DNA from: Candidatus Nitrosopumilus sp.
GTDB lineage: Archaea; Thermoproteota; Nitrososphaeria; Nitrososphaerales; Nitrosopumilaceae
Assembly (NCBI GenBank): GCA_003702525.1
Contig: REGJ01000009.1
Location: 1-35,822, forward strand
Direction: 5' to 3'
DNA: 35,822 bases
This document shows positions 24,189-32,797 of this stretch, piece by piece. The translations under genes and the position numbers were made by a program. How positions within the stretch are numbered: position 1 is the stretch's first letter; the number at the start of each line of letters is the position of its first letter. The notes below the pieces were generated by a model that worked only from the letters and a program-made list of their open reading frames with translations, ran no database searches and had not been told where the DNA came from.

Positions 24189-24558
24189 AAAAATTAATTT
24201 TAGAAGAAAACTTTTGGTTTAGTTCATCATATACTTTTTTTCTTTCAGGAATTAGTGTTTTAGAATCATCATACATCTTTGTAAAAAATGCAGCCAATAT
24301 TCTTTGATTATCTTTATTGTAAAATCTAACACTAAAGCTTGTACGTTCAGGTTTTTCCTCTTGTACAAATTCTGCATGAGTAATTAATTCTGAATCAACA
24401 TGCATGTGTGCAGGATCATCATTTTCACCCAAAGTAATCCATTTTTCTTTTTGTCTTATAGTAAGAGGGCTTCTAACCTCACTTGTCGCACCTTCACTTT
24501 TTACAACAAACAAGACATTCTCTATTTTAACGATGTCAGATAGTAATTCAAAAAGCAT
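24187..24558 (-). CDS. Unknown small protein, possible alpha/beta ligand-binding fold
   Basis: A 123-residue soluble protein. The block ITLGENDDPAHMHVDSELI, followed by AEFVQEEKPERTSFSVRFYNKDNQRILAAFFTKMYD, has the strand-helix-strand look of haem-utilisation (HutX/ChuX-like) domains with a histidine-containing HMHV segment. That similarity is only impressionistic, and I would not assign haem binding. The start ATG 24558 is 25 bases after the stop of the upstream Cys/His protein, suggesting one transcript. The 3' end touches the terminator of the micro-ORF unit. Confidence 0.7.
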   Translation of the reverse strand: MLFELLSDIVKIENVLFVVKSEGATSEVRSPLTIRQKEKWITLGENDDPAHMHVDSELITHAEFVQEEKPERTSFSVRFYNKDNQRILAAFFTKMYDDSKTLIPERKKVYDELNQKFSSKINF

Positions 24559-24583
24559 ATTTTCAAAGAGATTGGAAATTATT

Positions 24584-24865
24584 TCAATTTTTACCTCGAT
24601 TCATATCAATTTGGATAAAATCATCTTCATCACCATGAATACAGTCAGTTCCAACTGCCTTAACAGGTGAAAAACTGACTTTTCCTTCATGAATCTTACC
24701 TTCTTTTTGCAAAAATCCAATTTTGCCAGAGACAACTTGTCTATGTCTGCCACATGTTACACCTACCATATACTCGTCTTTTCCATCCACAATTGATACA
24801 ATGAATTCGGGTGGACTAGGACATTGTTTTCCTTCTTTGCTAACAGAGCACTTATCAGGCAACAT
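24584..24865 (-). CDS. Unknown small protein with a probable zinc site
   Basis: A 93-residue protein. C6, C15, C38 and H41 (KCSVSKEGKQCP and TCGRHR) give a Cys-x8-Cys ... Cys-x2-His arrangement expected of a treble-clef-like zinc site. A fourth Cys occurs at about 75. The C-terminal part is acidic (HGDEDDFIQID). No family is assigned. The minus-strand TTAATA element around 24891 lies 26 bases before the ATG, so it probably heads a two-gene operon with the gene at 24187-24558. Confidence 0.7.
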   Translation of the reverse strand: MLPDKCSVSKEGKQCPSPPEFIVSIVDGKDEYMVGVTCGRHRQVVSGKIGFLQKEGKIHEGKVSFSPVKAVGTDCIHGDEDDFIQIDMNRGKN

Positions 24866-24953
24866 GGTTTAATTTTAGATTTTATTGGATATTAATCTTG
24901 ATTGCTACTGATTCCATTTATTATCAACTAGAATGAAAATAAATTGAAAATTA

Positions 24954-26267
24954 ATGGGTAAAAATTTTGATGTTGTAATTATTGGCGGAGGAATTCTTGG
25001 AACATCAATATCATATTTCCTATCTAGTCTGAACAAGTCAAAAAAAGTGGCAGTAATAGAGCAGGCAAAAAATGTTGCATTTCACACAAGTGGAAGAAAT
25101 ACTGGAAAGGTTCATGCTCCATATCTGTACAATCCTGAAAAGAAAAAGCTGTTTGCAAATGCAGCATTTCATGGATTTGAGATGTGGGAAGAGTATTCCA
25201 AGTTACATGATTTGCCATTTAAAAAAGATGGAGTAATAGAAGTTGCATTAGACAAAAAGGGAATCAAAGTTTTAGAGAAATATCTCAAATGGGGAAAGCA
25301 AAACGGTTTGGAAGAAAATGACATTGAGCTTTTAGACAAAGCAGAAATGAAAAAGATAGAACCAGAAATAAAATGTGAAGCTGCACTTTATGTTCACAGA
25401 GATGGCTCTGCAGACTATTCAACATACACAAAATCACTAATGCAAGATAGTAAGGAGAATGGAACAAGTTTTCTTTTAGATTCAAAAGTTTCTGAAATAA
25501 AAAAAGAGAATGGAAAGTGGAAAATTACTTTAAACAAAGAAGATGAAATTTTTGCAAGCCTTGTAATCAATGCAGCTGGTGGAGAAGCAGTAGACATTGC
25601 ACATGAATTAGGAGTTGGAACAAAACTAACTGACGTTCATTTCAGGGGAGAATATTGGAGGGCACCTAAACAATACAACAACCTAACTAAAACTAGCATC
25701 TATTCTGTTCCAGAATTTCCAGACTATCCATTCTTGGATCCACATTGGATTATTCGAGTTGATGGAAGTTGTGAGATTGGACCCAATGCAGTTCCTGTAT
25801 TTAGTCCATATGGATATGACAAGACAGAAAATTTCAAAACTTTTCTTCCAAAAATGCTTGAGATGATTGGTTCAGGTGCAAGAAAAGCAATCTTTGACAA
25901 ACAATTCCAGGAATTGGCAATGAGTGAGATTCAATCATCAATGTCAAAATCTGCAATGGTTGATAGAGTTAGAAGATTTTTACCAAAGATTGATGCAGAT
26001 AAAATTACTGAAAAAGGAACAGCAGGTATTCGCTCATCAGTGATTAACGATAAAGGAAAATTTGAGCCAGATGTTATTTTGCTTGATGAAGAGTCATCAT
26101 TCCACATACTAAACTACAATTCTCCTGGAGCAACTGGTGCGCTCCCATTTGCAGCACACATTGTAAATCACCTACACAACTCAGGACTGTTTGCAAGTGA
26201 AACAATGGATGCACATTGTGGTCCTTGGAAATTTTCAGAAATTGTTGAGAAATTAGAAAACAAATAG
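24954..26267 (+). CDS. FAD-dependent oxidoreductase of the L-2-hydroxyglutarate oxidase type
   Basis: A 437-residue DAO-superfamily flavoenzyme. The N-terminal Rossmann motif is GGGILG (about 11-16), and HTSGRNTGKVHAP matches the FAD-contacting segment of LhgO-like proteins (SGRNSGVIHAG type). GTAGIRSSV and NYNSPGATGALPFA form the C-terminal FAD-binding region. There is no signal peptide or membrane segment. The likely activity is oxidation of L-2-hydroxyglutarate or a related 2-hydroxyacid such as malate, passing electrons to quinone or another acceptor; the exact substrate is unproven. Its proximity to a 2-hydroxyacid dehydrogenase may be coincidental, since the small genes between them face the other way. 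Confidence 0.88.
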   Translation: MGKNFDVVIIGGGILGTSISYFLSSLNKSKKVAVIEQAKNVAFHTSGRNTGKVHAPYLYNPEKKKLFANAAFHGFEMWEEYSKLHDLPFKKDGVIEVALDKKGIKVLEKYLKWGKQNGLEENDIELLDKAEMKKIEPEIKCEAALYVHRDGSADYSTYTKSLMQDSKENGTSFLLDSKVSEIKKENGKWKITLNKEDEIFASLVINAAGGEAVDIAHELGVGTKLTDVHFRGEYWRAPKQYNNLTKTSIYSVPEFPDYPFLDPHWIIRVDGSCEIGPNAVPVFSPYGYDKTENFKTFLPKMLEMIGSGARKAIFDKQFQELAMSEIQSSMSKSAMVDRVRRFLPKIDADKITEKGTAGIRSSVINDKGKFEPDVILLDEESSFHILNYNSPGATGALPFAAHIVNHLHNSGLFASETMDAHCGPWKFSEIVEKLENK

Positions 26268-26295
26268 TAAATTTTTGTAATTTGAGATTAGACTA

Positions 26296-27498
26296 TTAGA
26301 TTCCAGAGACGTCAAGTAATGGCTCTTTAATAGTATCAGGATCTTCACTATTATTCCAACTTAAGCTTCCAGCACTTACTAGTGCGTCTCGTACATCTGC
26401 AGGACTAGACCCTGGGTTTGCTACCAAGTATAATGCAGCAGCTCCTGCAACATGAGGACTTGCCATACTAGTTCCACTAATTGTATCATAACTACCACCT
26501 TTCCATGTGGACTCGATAAGTACACCAGGAGCAATCATATCAACACAGGTACCAGAATTACTAAAGGATGCAAAAAAGTCATTGTTATCTAAACTGCCAT
26601 CTCTGTCGTCAAGTGCAGAAACAGTAATTGCGTTAGGTGCACTTGCAGGAGATGTTGAACATGCGTCTGTGTCTTCGTTTCCGGCTGCAACAACAAATAC
26701 AACTCCTGCAGAAATTGCAGATTCTACGGCATCATTAATTGCTTGAGAGTAACTTCCACCAAGACTCATGTTAGCAACATCAATTATGTCAGAATTTGAT
26801 GCAACCCAATCAATTCCAGCAATTACTCCAGAAATAGTTCCAGAACCAGAATTATCTAAGACTCTAACAGAATACAAGTTTGCTCCAGGAACTACACCAA
26901 TTACACCTTGATTATTATCAATTGCAGCAATAGTACCAGCTACGTGAGTTCCATGTCCATGTCCATCATCAAAACTATTTTTTCCTCTAAAAACAAAATT
27001 TGCACCATCAACAACATTTAGATCAGGATGGTTTGTGTCAATTCCAGTATCGATTACTGCAATATTAACATCTACAGTACCAGTTGTAGTTGATTTGATT
27101 AATGAAATTCCGGTAGGAGTAATTTGTGAAGGAGTGGTTGAATCATCATCACCATTTCCACCTTTTCCGGGTTTATCGGCAGGTTTTTTGTAAATTGTGA
27201 CAATAGCATCTTGTTCGATATATTTCACTCTTGAATCAGATGACACTTTATCTAATTGTCCTTTTGGAATTGTTGCACTAAATCCATTAACTGCATTTCC
27301 ATAGACATTAGAAATTGCCAATCCACGTTCTTGTGCCATCTCATTTGCAACAGACCATGGTTCAGCACCATCATTTAGAATAACGACATATCTGTCTCGA
27401 ATTTGTTCAGGTAATGCAGAAACACTGCCAGAAATTCCACTAGCAAGTAAAATTGAGAATAGGCCAATTACAGCAGCATACTGTAAAGATTTGACCAT
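26296..27498 (-). CDS. Secreted subtilisin-like serine protease (S8) with propeptide
   Basis: A 400-residue preproprotease. Signal peptide ~1-28, with a hydrophobic core and cleavage probably after SVSA; inhibitor I9 propeptide ~35-103 (YVVILNDGAEP ... YIEQDAIVTIY); low-complexity linker ~106-125 (KPGKGGNGDDDS); then the peptidase domain. The catalytic triad is D150 (VIDTGID), H182 (HGTHVAG) and S344 (GTSMASPHV), with oxyanion N274 (AAGNED). All residues are present, so it should be active outside the cell. There is no C-terminal anchor, so it is probably released. TATA-like GTTAAAAGTA (minus, ~27524) precedes the ATG. Confidence 0.95.
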   Translation of the reverse strand: MVKSLQYAAVIGLFSILLASGISGSVSALPEQIRDRYVVILNDGAEPWSVANEMAQERGLAISNVYGNAVNGFSATIPKGQLDKVSSDSRVKYIEQDAIVTIYKKPADKPGKGGNGDDDSTTPSQITPTGISLIKSTTTGTVDVNIAVIDTGIDTNHPDLNVVDGANFVFRGKNSFDDGHGHGTHVAGTIAAIDNNQGVIGVVPGANLYSVRVLDNSGSGTISGVIAGIDWVASNSDIIDVANMSLGGSYSQAINDAVESAISAGVVFVVAAGNEDTDACSTSPASAPNAITVSALDDRDGSLDNNDFFASFSNSGTCVDMIAPGVLIESTWKGGSYDTISGTSMASPHVAGAAALYLVANPGSSPADVRDALVSAGSLSWNNSEDPDTIKEPLLDVSGI

Positions 27499-27561
27499 GA
27501 TGGTTGCTTCAAAAATTTACTTTTAACTTTTACGCATAAAATAGTTCAAAAAGATCTAAAA

Positions 27562-27662
27562 TGGCGCCGGGAGGGAGATTTGAACTCCCGTTCCCTTGCG
27601 AGAACGCGCTTTATGGTTAACAATTTCCAGGCGCGCGCCCTACCAGGCTAGGCGACCCCGGC
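27562..27662 (-). tRNA. tRNA-Ser (anticodon GGA), intron-containing, CCA encoded
   Basis: The minus strand folds into a class II tRNA. The acceptor GCCGGGG pairs with TCCCGGC, followed by discriminator G and an encoded CCA (27562-27564). The D arm (GCCT/GGGC), T arm GGGAG-TTCAAAT-CTCCC and a long variable arm with a GCAA loop are all clear. The anticodon stem is CGCGC/GCGCG and encloses 21 bases instead of seven, giving a 14-base intron. With intron removal after position 37 the anticodon is GGA, reading UCC/UCU serine codons; the long variable arm agrees with Ser. Confidence 0.93.
27611..27624 (-). other. 14-base tRNA intron at position 37/38
   Basis: ATTGTTAACCATAA on the minus strand separates A37 from A38. 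Anticodon-loop TGG can pair with CCA in the intron, giving a short central helix flanked by A-rich bulges, a relaxed bulge-helix-bulge motif for the archaeal splicing endonuclease. Because of A runs on both sides, the exact cut could shift by one or two bases. Confidence 0.75.
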
Positions 27663-27713
27663 ACAAGTCTTGCGACAAATCTAGTTTTTAGAATCTGATT
27701 ATAAATGGTATTA

Positions 27714-28160
27714 CTACTTCCAGATGGTAATAGTAGTTGAACGTTCTACTTTGTCTCCATTCTCATCAAATCCTTTTGCTGAGATCTTGTAAAGACCTTC
27801 AAGAGCTGAATCTCCATCATTGTTAATTTGATCCCAAGAAAATTCAATCTCTTCATTTGGTTTTAGTTCTGATATTACTTGTGCAGATGTTGGAGAATAC
27901 ATTAGCATTCCAGAGAGCCCCGTAACTCTTAGACCATATGATGCATCAGAAAATGAAAGTGGAACAGTTCCAGTATTCATGATTTTGATGTTAATCATTT
28001 CACCTTTCTTAAAATCAAACTTTTCAGTTACAACAGAAATTCCAGGACCTTCAACGTAAACAAGTTGACTGGTATTTTTGACATCAATAAGATAAATTCC
28101 AAATAACAATCCAGAAATTATTCCGATTCCAACAAAAATAACTAGACTTTTTGAGAGCAA
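27714..28160 (-). CDS. Membrane-anchored beta-sandwich protein of unknown function
   Basis: A 148-residue protein with one N-terminal hydrophobic segment (~6-26, VIFVGIGIISGLLFGIYLI) acting as signal anchor, then an extracytoplasmic all-beta domain with Ig-like/BsuPI-like alternation (INIKIMNTGTVPLSFSDA, EEIEFSWDQINNDG, GLYKISAKGFDENG). Such folds often bind proteins at the cell surface; no specific function can be given. It begins 4 bases after the cbf5 stop and is likely the last gene of that operon. Confidence 0.78.
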   Translation of the reverse strand: MLSKSLVIFVGIGIISGLLFGIYLIDVKNTSQLVYVEGPGISVVTEKFDFKKGEMINIKIMNTGTVPLSFSDASYGLRVTGLSGMLMYSPTSAQVISELKPNEEIEFSWDQINNDGDSALEGLYKISAKGFDENGDKVERSTTITIWK

Positions 28161-28164
28161 TTTC

Positions 28165-29163
28165 TTATTCTTTTGAAGTTGGTTTTGTTCTCCATTTTTT
28201 AGGATAGGTGTTTGGAGCCATGATTATTCTCTTTGTTTCAAATGCATATCCCTTTACTGCATCTTGAATTTCTTGTGCAGACATTGTTGCTTCTGCCAAT
28301 GCAACTGCTTCTCCTTTCTGAGTGTAAATTCCAACAATGTCACCTTTATTCAAATTAGGAGATATTTGCAAGATTCCAGGAATTGCAAGTTGTGCACCAT
28401 GGCACATTGCATCAATTGCAGAGTCACGAATAACTACTGATTTTAATTCGCTTAGTGCATGTTCTACAGGCTGAATCATACTCTTTAGTTTGGAATCATC
28501 TTTCTTTTCTTCCCATAATGCAAATGCATTTGCAAGTTCATGTAGAGTCACCAATCCATCAGTTTCCCTAAATTGATCAACTCTAGTTCTTCGAAGCTCA
28601 ATCATGGTTGCACCAGGTCCCAAAATCTCACCTAGGTCATAGTACAATTTTCTAATGTATGTTCCAGCTTCACACAACACTCTAGTTAACAACAGTCTCT
28701 CTTTTTGCTCTAGTACTTCAAATTCGTAAATGGTTCTGGTTCTTGTTTGTCTAACTACTGCTGAACGTTGTGGAGGTTTTTGGTAAATTTCACCAGTTAG
28801 TGATTCAATTACTTCATGTAGTTTTTCTTTTGAAGGAAGAGAATGAACACGTCCTAGTGCATGATACTCTTTTGGACCAAAGAGTAAAACACCTAGAGCT
28901 TTTGTTGCCTCACCTAATCCTAAAGGAAGTACTCCTGAAACCTGTGGGTCTAGTGTCCCACTGTGTCCAATCTTTGGCAGTTTCAAGATTCTTTTGGTCC
29001 ATGCAACAGTCTCATGACTTGTAGGTCCTGGTGGTTTGTCGAGTAAAATAATTCCATAGTTTAGTAGTTGTTCTATTGTTCTTTTGTCATAGTATGTGCC
29101 ATATGCATCATCAGTAATGTCTTGATCAACTTCAATTAGATTCTCTAGTTGTTTTAGTGTCAT
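28165..29163 (-). CDS. cbf5: tRNA/rRNA pseudouridine synthase Cbf5 (TruB/dyskerin family)
   Basis: A 332-residue catalytic subunit of H/ACA ribonucleoproteins. It makes guide-directed pseudouridines in rRNA and can modify tRNA U55. The catalytic Asp72 lies in HSGTLDPQVSGVLP; LDKPPGPTSH at 42-51 is another family motif; the PUA RNA-binding domain follows at about 245-320 (IRDSAIDAMCHGAQLAIPGI, KGDIVGIYTQKGEAVALA). ATG overlaps the cmk stop by four bases. Position after adk-EMC3/YidC-like-cmk is typical of archaea. Confidence 0.95.
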   Translation of the reverse strand: MTLKQLENLIEVDQDITDDAYGTYYDKRTIEQLLNYGIILLDKPPGPTSHETVAWTKRILKLPKIGHSGTLDPQVSGVLPLGLGEATKALGVLLFGPKEYHALGRVHSLPSKEKLHEVIESLTGEIYQKPPQRSAVVRQTRTRTIYEFEVLEQKERLLLTRVLCEAGTYIRKLYYDLGEILGPGATMIELRRTRVDQFRETDGLVTLHELANAFALWEEKKDDSKLKSMIQPVEHALSELKSVVIRDSAIDAMCHGAQLAIPGILQISPNLNKGDIVGIYTQKGEAVALAEATMSAQEIQDAVKGYAFETKRIIMAPNTYPKKWRTKPTSKE

Positions 29164-29720
29164 AGTAACTTTCTCACCGTTTCTTTTGCGACATCAATTA
29201 CTTGTTGGGCTGTAAGATTGTCAGTGTTTATAATAACATCAAAGACTGACTTGTCATCACCAAAATCAAAATCATATAGTTTTTTGTAGAGTGCCTTGTT
29301 TTTGTCAAATCTCTGTTTTGTAATTTGATATGCATCCTCTGGACTCATATCATCTCTTGTCTGCATTCTTTTTGTGCTGCTCTCATGGGAGCCTTCAAGC
29401 CAGATTCTAATCCCATCTTTGATTAGCCAAGGAAGGGTATAGCTGGTAATCACCATACCTCCATCATTGAATAGTTTGGTTAGTTTTTCATCTAGTTTTT
29501 TATCAAATTCTGAATTTTCTTCTCGTTGATTGAGAAATTTCATTCCTTCTTCTGTGTCCCACCAATCATCACCTGCAGAATCAAAACCTTGTTCTTTTGC
29601 CATCTCTTTGAGAACATCACCACCACTAAGATATTGTAATGAAAATTCTTCTGCTAATCCTTTTGCAACAGTTGTCTTTCCTACAGCAGGAGGACCTGAA
29701 ATTACTATGGATTTTGTCAA
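29160..29720 (-). CDS. cmk: Cytidylate kinase (archaeal)
   Basis: A 186-residue P-loop kinase phosphorylating CMP/dCMP. The Walker A motif SGPPAVGKTT is at the N terminus (~8-17), with LSGGDVLKEMA for nucleotide-monophosphate binding and the lid RMQTRDDMSPEDA. The start is TTG 29720, which overlaps the stop of the upstream membrane-protein gene in a TTGA junction and gives MTKSIVISG. A longer frame reaching 29825 would run deep into the upstream gene and lacks family resemblance. Confidence 0.93.
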   Translation of the reverse strand: MTKSIVISGPPAVGKTTVAKGLAEEFSLQYLSGGDVLKEMAKEQGFDSAGDDWWDTEEGMKFLNQREENSEFDKKLDEKLTKLFNDGGMVITSYTLPWLIKDGIRIWLEGSHESSTKRMQTRDDMSPEDAYQITKQRFDKNKALYKKLYDFDFGDDKSVFDVIINTDNLTAQQVIDVAKETVRKLL

Positions 29721-30340
29721 CTGAGATCCATTGATGTTTTGGTTAGTCGCATAATAATGCCACTGAATGCAATTGAAGACAAGAAATACCATGCCCAAAG
29801 ATACAATGCATTTTCTGTTTGACAAACATGTTCAGGGTCTGCTGCTTGTTCTGCGGTACAAGTAAGTTGGAACATATCTCCAGGAATTACATTTAGAGGA
29901 ATTGGGGACACAGCTACAGTGTAAGCAAATAGTTGTGGCAACACAAGATAGAATATCAAAATCAATGGAACAAATGTAATCATCATTGGTCTCATGTTCA
30001 TCTGCATCATCTCCATGGACATCTTGTTCATGTATGCAGATTTCTTGTTGAGTTCAGCTGCTCTTGCAGTATCTTTTTGACGCATTGCAGCCATTCTTTC
30101 TTTTTGCCATCCACGTGTTTCTTTCATAATTCGTTTCAGTTTTACTTGATCAACCATCTTCTTTCTGACTGCAGCATTGAATATGTTAAGTAAAATACCA
30201 AATCCTGTAACTGCAAACATTGAGAGAATCAATCCTTTGATTATTGGATCATCGCTTCCTAGTGCACCCCTTTCACCTCCAAAGAAGTCAAACTGGAGAG
30301 GTATTGATTCGATAAATAGTAGAATAAAGCTAAAGTCCAT
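29717..30340 (-). CDS. YidC/EMC3/TMCO1-related membrane insertase (DUF106)
   Basis: A 207-residue membrane protein of the Oxa1 superfamily. Hydrophobic segments lie at ~32-54, ~118-142 and ~178-198; the second faces a Met-rich cytoplasmic coiled coil (about 60-115, RKKMVDQVKLKRIMKETRGW and MEMMQMNMRPMM). These are hallmarks of the archaeal DUF106/Ylp1 family, related to EMC3 and thought to insert membrane proteins with the ribosome. Sitting right after secY and adk fits cotranslational insertion. A Cys-containing external loop (LTCTAEQAADPEHVCQ) may form a disulfide. Confidence 0.92.
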   Translation of the reverse strand: MDFSFILLFIESIPLQFDFFGGERGALGSDDPIIKGLILSMFAVTGFGILLNIFNAAVRKKMVDQVKLKRIMKETRGWQKERMAAMRQKDTARAAELNKKSAYMNKMSMEMMQMNMRPMMITFVPLILIFYLVLPQLFAYTVAVSPIPLNVIPGDMFQLTCTAEQAADPEHVCQTENALYLWAWYFLSSIAFSGIIMRLTKTSMDLS

Positions 30341-30343
30341 TTT

Positions 30344-30922
30344 TTACAGTCCTAATGAATTGATTATCTTATCTGCTGCTTCATCAACCTTTCCCTCACG
30401 ATTGAGGATGTACTTGACTGGTGAGCCTGTAATTACTGCACATGCGGAAATCATACCTGATTGGACGTCTAGTTCCTTTTTGACATTTGCAAGGGTGATC
30501 TTGTCTCGGTTTCTAGTGTCATCGCTCATCCTTCTACTATAGATTTCCTCAGGTTTTGCAGAGACCGAGACAAAGTTTGATGGTTTGATAATTTTGAGAA
30601 CATGTTCTGGGAGTCCAGGGTAGTATCCTTCTGGAGAGCTGATAAATGCATGAGTATCGATAATTACAATTTCTTCAGTGTGTGCTGCAATCTTTTCGGC
30701 TGCAAGTTTTTGCAGTTCTTGTTGTTTTCCGATCGGTAGTTTTCGTAGCTCGTCTCTATCACTAAGACCGTTTTCTTTTGCAACCTCAAACATCAAAGTT
30801 CCATAACTTACAACACTAACGCTTTTTTGATGATCTTTAATGTGATCTACAATTTTAGATAATAATGTAGTCTTCCCAACTCCTGGGATTCCAACTAGAA
30901 TGATTTTCTTACTTTCTGCCAA
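30344..30922 (-). CDS. adkA: Adenylate kinase (archaeal AdkA type)
   Basis: A 192-residue kinase interconverting AMP+ATP and 2 ADP. The Walker A motif GIPGVGKTT is at 11-19; DTHAFISSPEGYYPGLP and SRRMSDDTRNRD are typical of the trimeric archaeal type. I start at TTG 30922 (MAESKKIILVG), which overlaps the secY 3' end by 14 bases; the frame extends to 30949 but without family match. It sits between secY and the insertase gene, the standard archaeal arrangement. Confidence 0.94.
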   Translation of the reverse strand: MAESKKIILVGIPGVGKTTLLSKIVDHIKDHQKSVSVVSYGTLMFEVAKENGLSDRDELRKLPIGKQQELQKLAAEKIAAHTEEIVIIDTHAFISSPEGYYPGLPEHVLKIIKPSNFVSVSAKPEEIYSRRMSDDTRNRDKITLANVKKELDVQSGMISACAVITGSPVKYILNREGKVDEAADKIINSLGL

Positions 30923-32339
30923 GTAGAGCACCCAAACGCGGCATTGCAACTTCGACTTGTTCTCTAACTAATTGTGTATAATAGTTGATGAGAATATCTA
31001 CCATAAGTAAAACTCCGATACCAGAACCAAATACACCCAAAACATCAGATGCACCTGCTAACAGACCCAGAATAGCTGAGCCAATAATAGTGACTGATGG
31101 AATGTACTTGTTCAACAATGCTTCAACGGGTTTGTTTGATCTTCTAAATCCAGGAATCTGAACATCTGCATCAAGCAAGTTTTGAGCTGCGCTCTTTGGT
31201 GAAAGACCACCAAGCTCTACCCATAACCTACCAAATACAATTACAATTCCAATCATGAATAGGACATAGCCAACAGCACGTCCAGGATCCAATGCTGCAA
31301 CATCTAGACCTCTAGGTGGCGTGATGTAATAGATAAGACCACCAATTGGAGTCGACGGACTCGTTGGGTCGAATTGCGCTATGAAATTCATAAAGAAATT
31401 ATTGTTACGCGGATTCGCATTGGCCCACAACATCTGGAAGATGAAGACGGCGTTTGCAGTAAGTGCAGATGCCAAAATAACTGGAATGTTTGATACGTAC
31501 ATCATCTTAATTGGATAGACTGCAGAGAATCCTCTGTATTTTGTAGATACAATTGGAATCTCAATCTTCATTCCTTGTGTGAAGACAAGTATCAGTATAA
31601 CACCCGCCGTCAGACACAGACCAAAGATGCTCGGCAACTGGTTTGAACGGAACATGATGTTTGATAGATCACCTGCCATGATTGATTGTCCAATGTATGG
31701 AATGATACCAATCGTTCCTCCATCACCAGCTGGCAACGGGCTGAACAGACTCCACAGAATTTGTTGAGCAACACCTGCCATAATGAAGAGACTGATTCCA
31801 CTACCAAGACCCCAGCCTTTCTGAATTAATTCGTCTAAGAACATGATAATAATCGACGCCGCCATCAGCTGCCCGACCATGACATACAGTATGTTAGGAT
31901 CCGCTACTCCAGGACCATAGACTGCTACGCCATATACAATAGATTCAGCTACAATTACAACATAAGTTACCATCTTTGTTGCAGTTTGAAATACACCTCT
32001 TTCCTCTGGTTTCTTAAAGTCAAATTTGAGAATGTCTGAACCTCTCAACAATTGCATCAAGAGTCCAGCAGTTACAATTGGCCCTATACCTAATTCAACA
32101 AGTGTGCCTTGTTGTGATGCAAAAATTACTCTAGCAAATGCTAGAAAGTCAAATTCAGGGGTTGTTGCTCCAAATAATGGAGTCTGACCCATTACCATGT
32201 AGATGAGTAATGCAACTCCACACCAGAGCAATCTAGTGGATAATGGAATCTTCTTTTTTGGTTTTGGAACTTGAGGAAGATATGGTTCTGCTTTAAACAC
32301 CATCTTTCGAATGATGGTGGTAACTGTACCCTCAGCCAT
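30909..32339 (-). CDS. secY: Protein translocase subunit SecY
   Basis: A 476-residue, ten-helix channel protein (Sec61 alpha homologue). Recognisable are the N-terminal STRLLWCGVALLIYMVMGQTP, the lateral-gate helix containing QGTLVELGIGPIVTAGLLMQLL, and cytoplasmic loops such as PIKMMYVSNIPVILAS. The plug-region residues FGATTPEFDFLAFARVI follow helix 1. It overlaps uL15 by 8 bases and adkA by 14. It is the export channel for proteins such as the subtilisin encoded nearby. Confidence 0.96.
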   Translation of the reverse strand: MAEGTVTTIIRKMVFKAEPYLPQVPKPKKKIPLSTRLLWCGVALLIYMVMGQTPLFGATTPEFDFLAFARVIFASQQGTLVELGIGPIVTAGLLMQLLRGSDILKFDFKKPEERGVFQTATKMVTYVVIVAESIVYGVAVYGPGVADPNILYVMVGQLMAASIIIMFLDELIQKGWGLGSGISLFIMAGVAQQILWSLFSPLPAGDGGTIGIIPYIGQSIMAGDLSNIMFRSNQLPSIFGLCLTAGVILILVFTQGMKIEIPIVSTKYRGFSAVYPIKMMYVSNIPVILASALTANAVFIFQMLWANANPRNNNFFMNFIAQFDPTSPSTPIGGLIYYITPPRGLDVAALDPGRAVGYVLFMIGIVIVFGRLWVELGGLSPKSAAQNLLDADVQIPGFRRSNKPVEALLNKYIPSVTIIGSAILGLLAGASDVLGVFGSGIGVLLMVDILINYYTQLVREQVEVAMPRLGALLGRK

Positions 32340-32796
32340 CTTCTGTAACTACCTCTTCCCCATCAGATTTTGCTTTTGCAGTAGATATTACTTCTCCGCC
32401 AACTGCTTTGAGTTTCTCTTCTGCAGATGCAGTGTACTGTGTGACTTTGACAGAATAAGCGTTTGATACTTTTCCGCCGCCAAGGAGTTTCTCGTAACCT
32501 GCACTTTCAAGGTCTACGACTTTCTTTCCTCCTTCTTCTTTACCGAACTTAGTAAACAAGTCATCAAGATCACGGACGCTAGCCCATTTCTTGGTAATAT
32601 TTGGGTGAGGTGGTTTAGTTGAATCATGGCCGTAATGATCTGGTTCATCTTTTAGTGTTGTACTCCAATGATGTTTCATCATTCCAGTAACTCCAAGACC
32701 ACCTTTGTGACCACTTGCACGATGTTGACCTACTTGGCCCCATCCCATGTGGCGTCCTCCCCTAAGTCGTCTTGTTTTTCTTAATCTTGTTGCCAT
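32332..32796 (-). CDS. rpl15: Large-subunit ribosomal protein uL15
   Basis: A 154-residue protein. The N-terminal MATRLRKTRRLRGGRHMGWGQVGQHRASGHKGG is the archaeal/eukaryotic uL15 start (shown here only in part: GRHMGWGQVGQHR). HHWSTTLKDEPDHYGHD is also diagnostic. The C-terminal domain KVTQYTASAEEKLKAVGGEV ends in an acidic tail. It is one base after uL30. Confidence 0.95.
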   Translation of the reverse strand: MATRLRKTRRLRGGRHMGWGQVGQHRASGHKGGLGVTGMMKHHWSTTLKDEPDHYGHDSTKPPHPNITKKWASVRDLDDLFTKFGKEEGGKKVVDLESAGYEKLLGGGKVSNAYSVKVTQYTASAEEKLKAVGGEVISTAKAKSDGEEVVTEDG

Positions 32797-32797
32797 G

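Noticed and set aside
26507-26746. Open frame antisense to the subtilisin gene
   Set aside because: It is the mirror of a well-supported protease frame, has no promoter signal and has a composition typical of a shadow frame; the same holds for similar frames opposite rrp41, rrp42 and uS9.
27562-27662. tRNA-Leu as an alternative, given the long variable arm
   Set aside because: The anticodon after removal of the 14-base intron is GGA; no splice register that keeps a seven-base loop gives a leucine anticodon.
29721-29825. Longer N terminus for cytidylate kinase
   Set aside because: It overlaps the insertase coding sequence, has no kinase resemblance, and the TTGA junction at 29717-29720 explains the start.
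30923-30949. Longer N terminus for adenylate kinase
   Set aside because: It lies within secY, and the P-loop fold starts right after TTG 30922.
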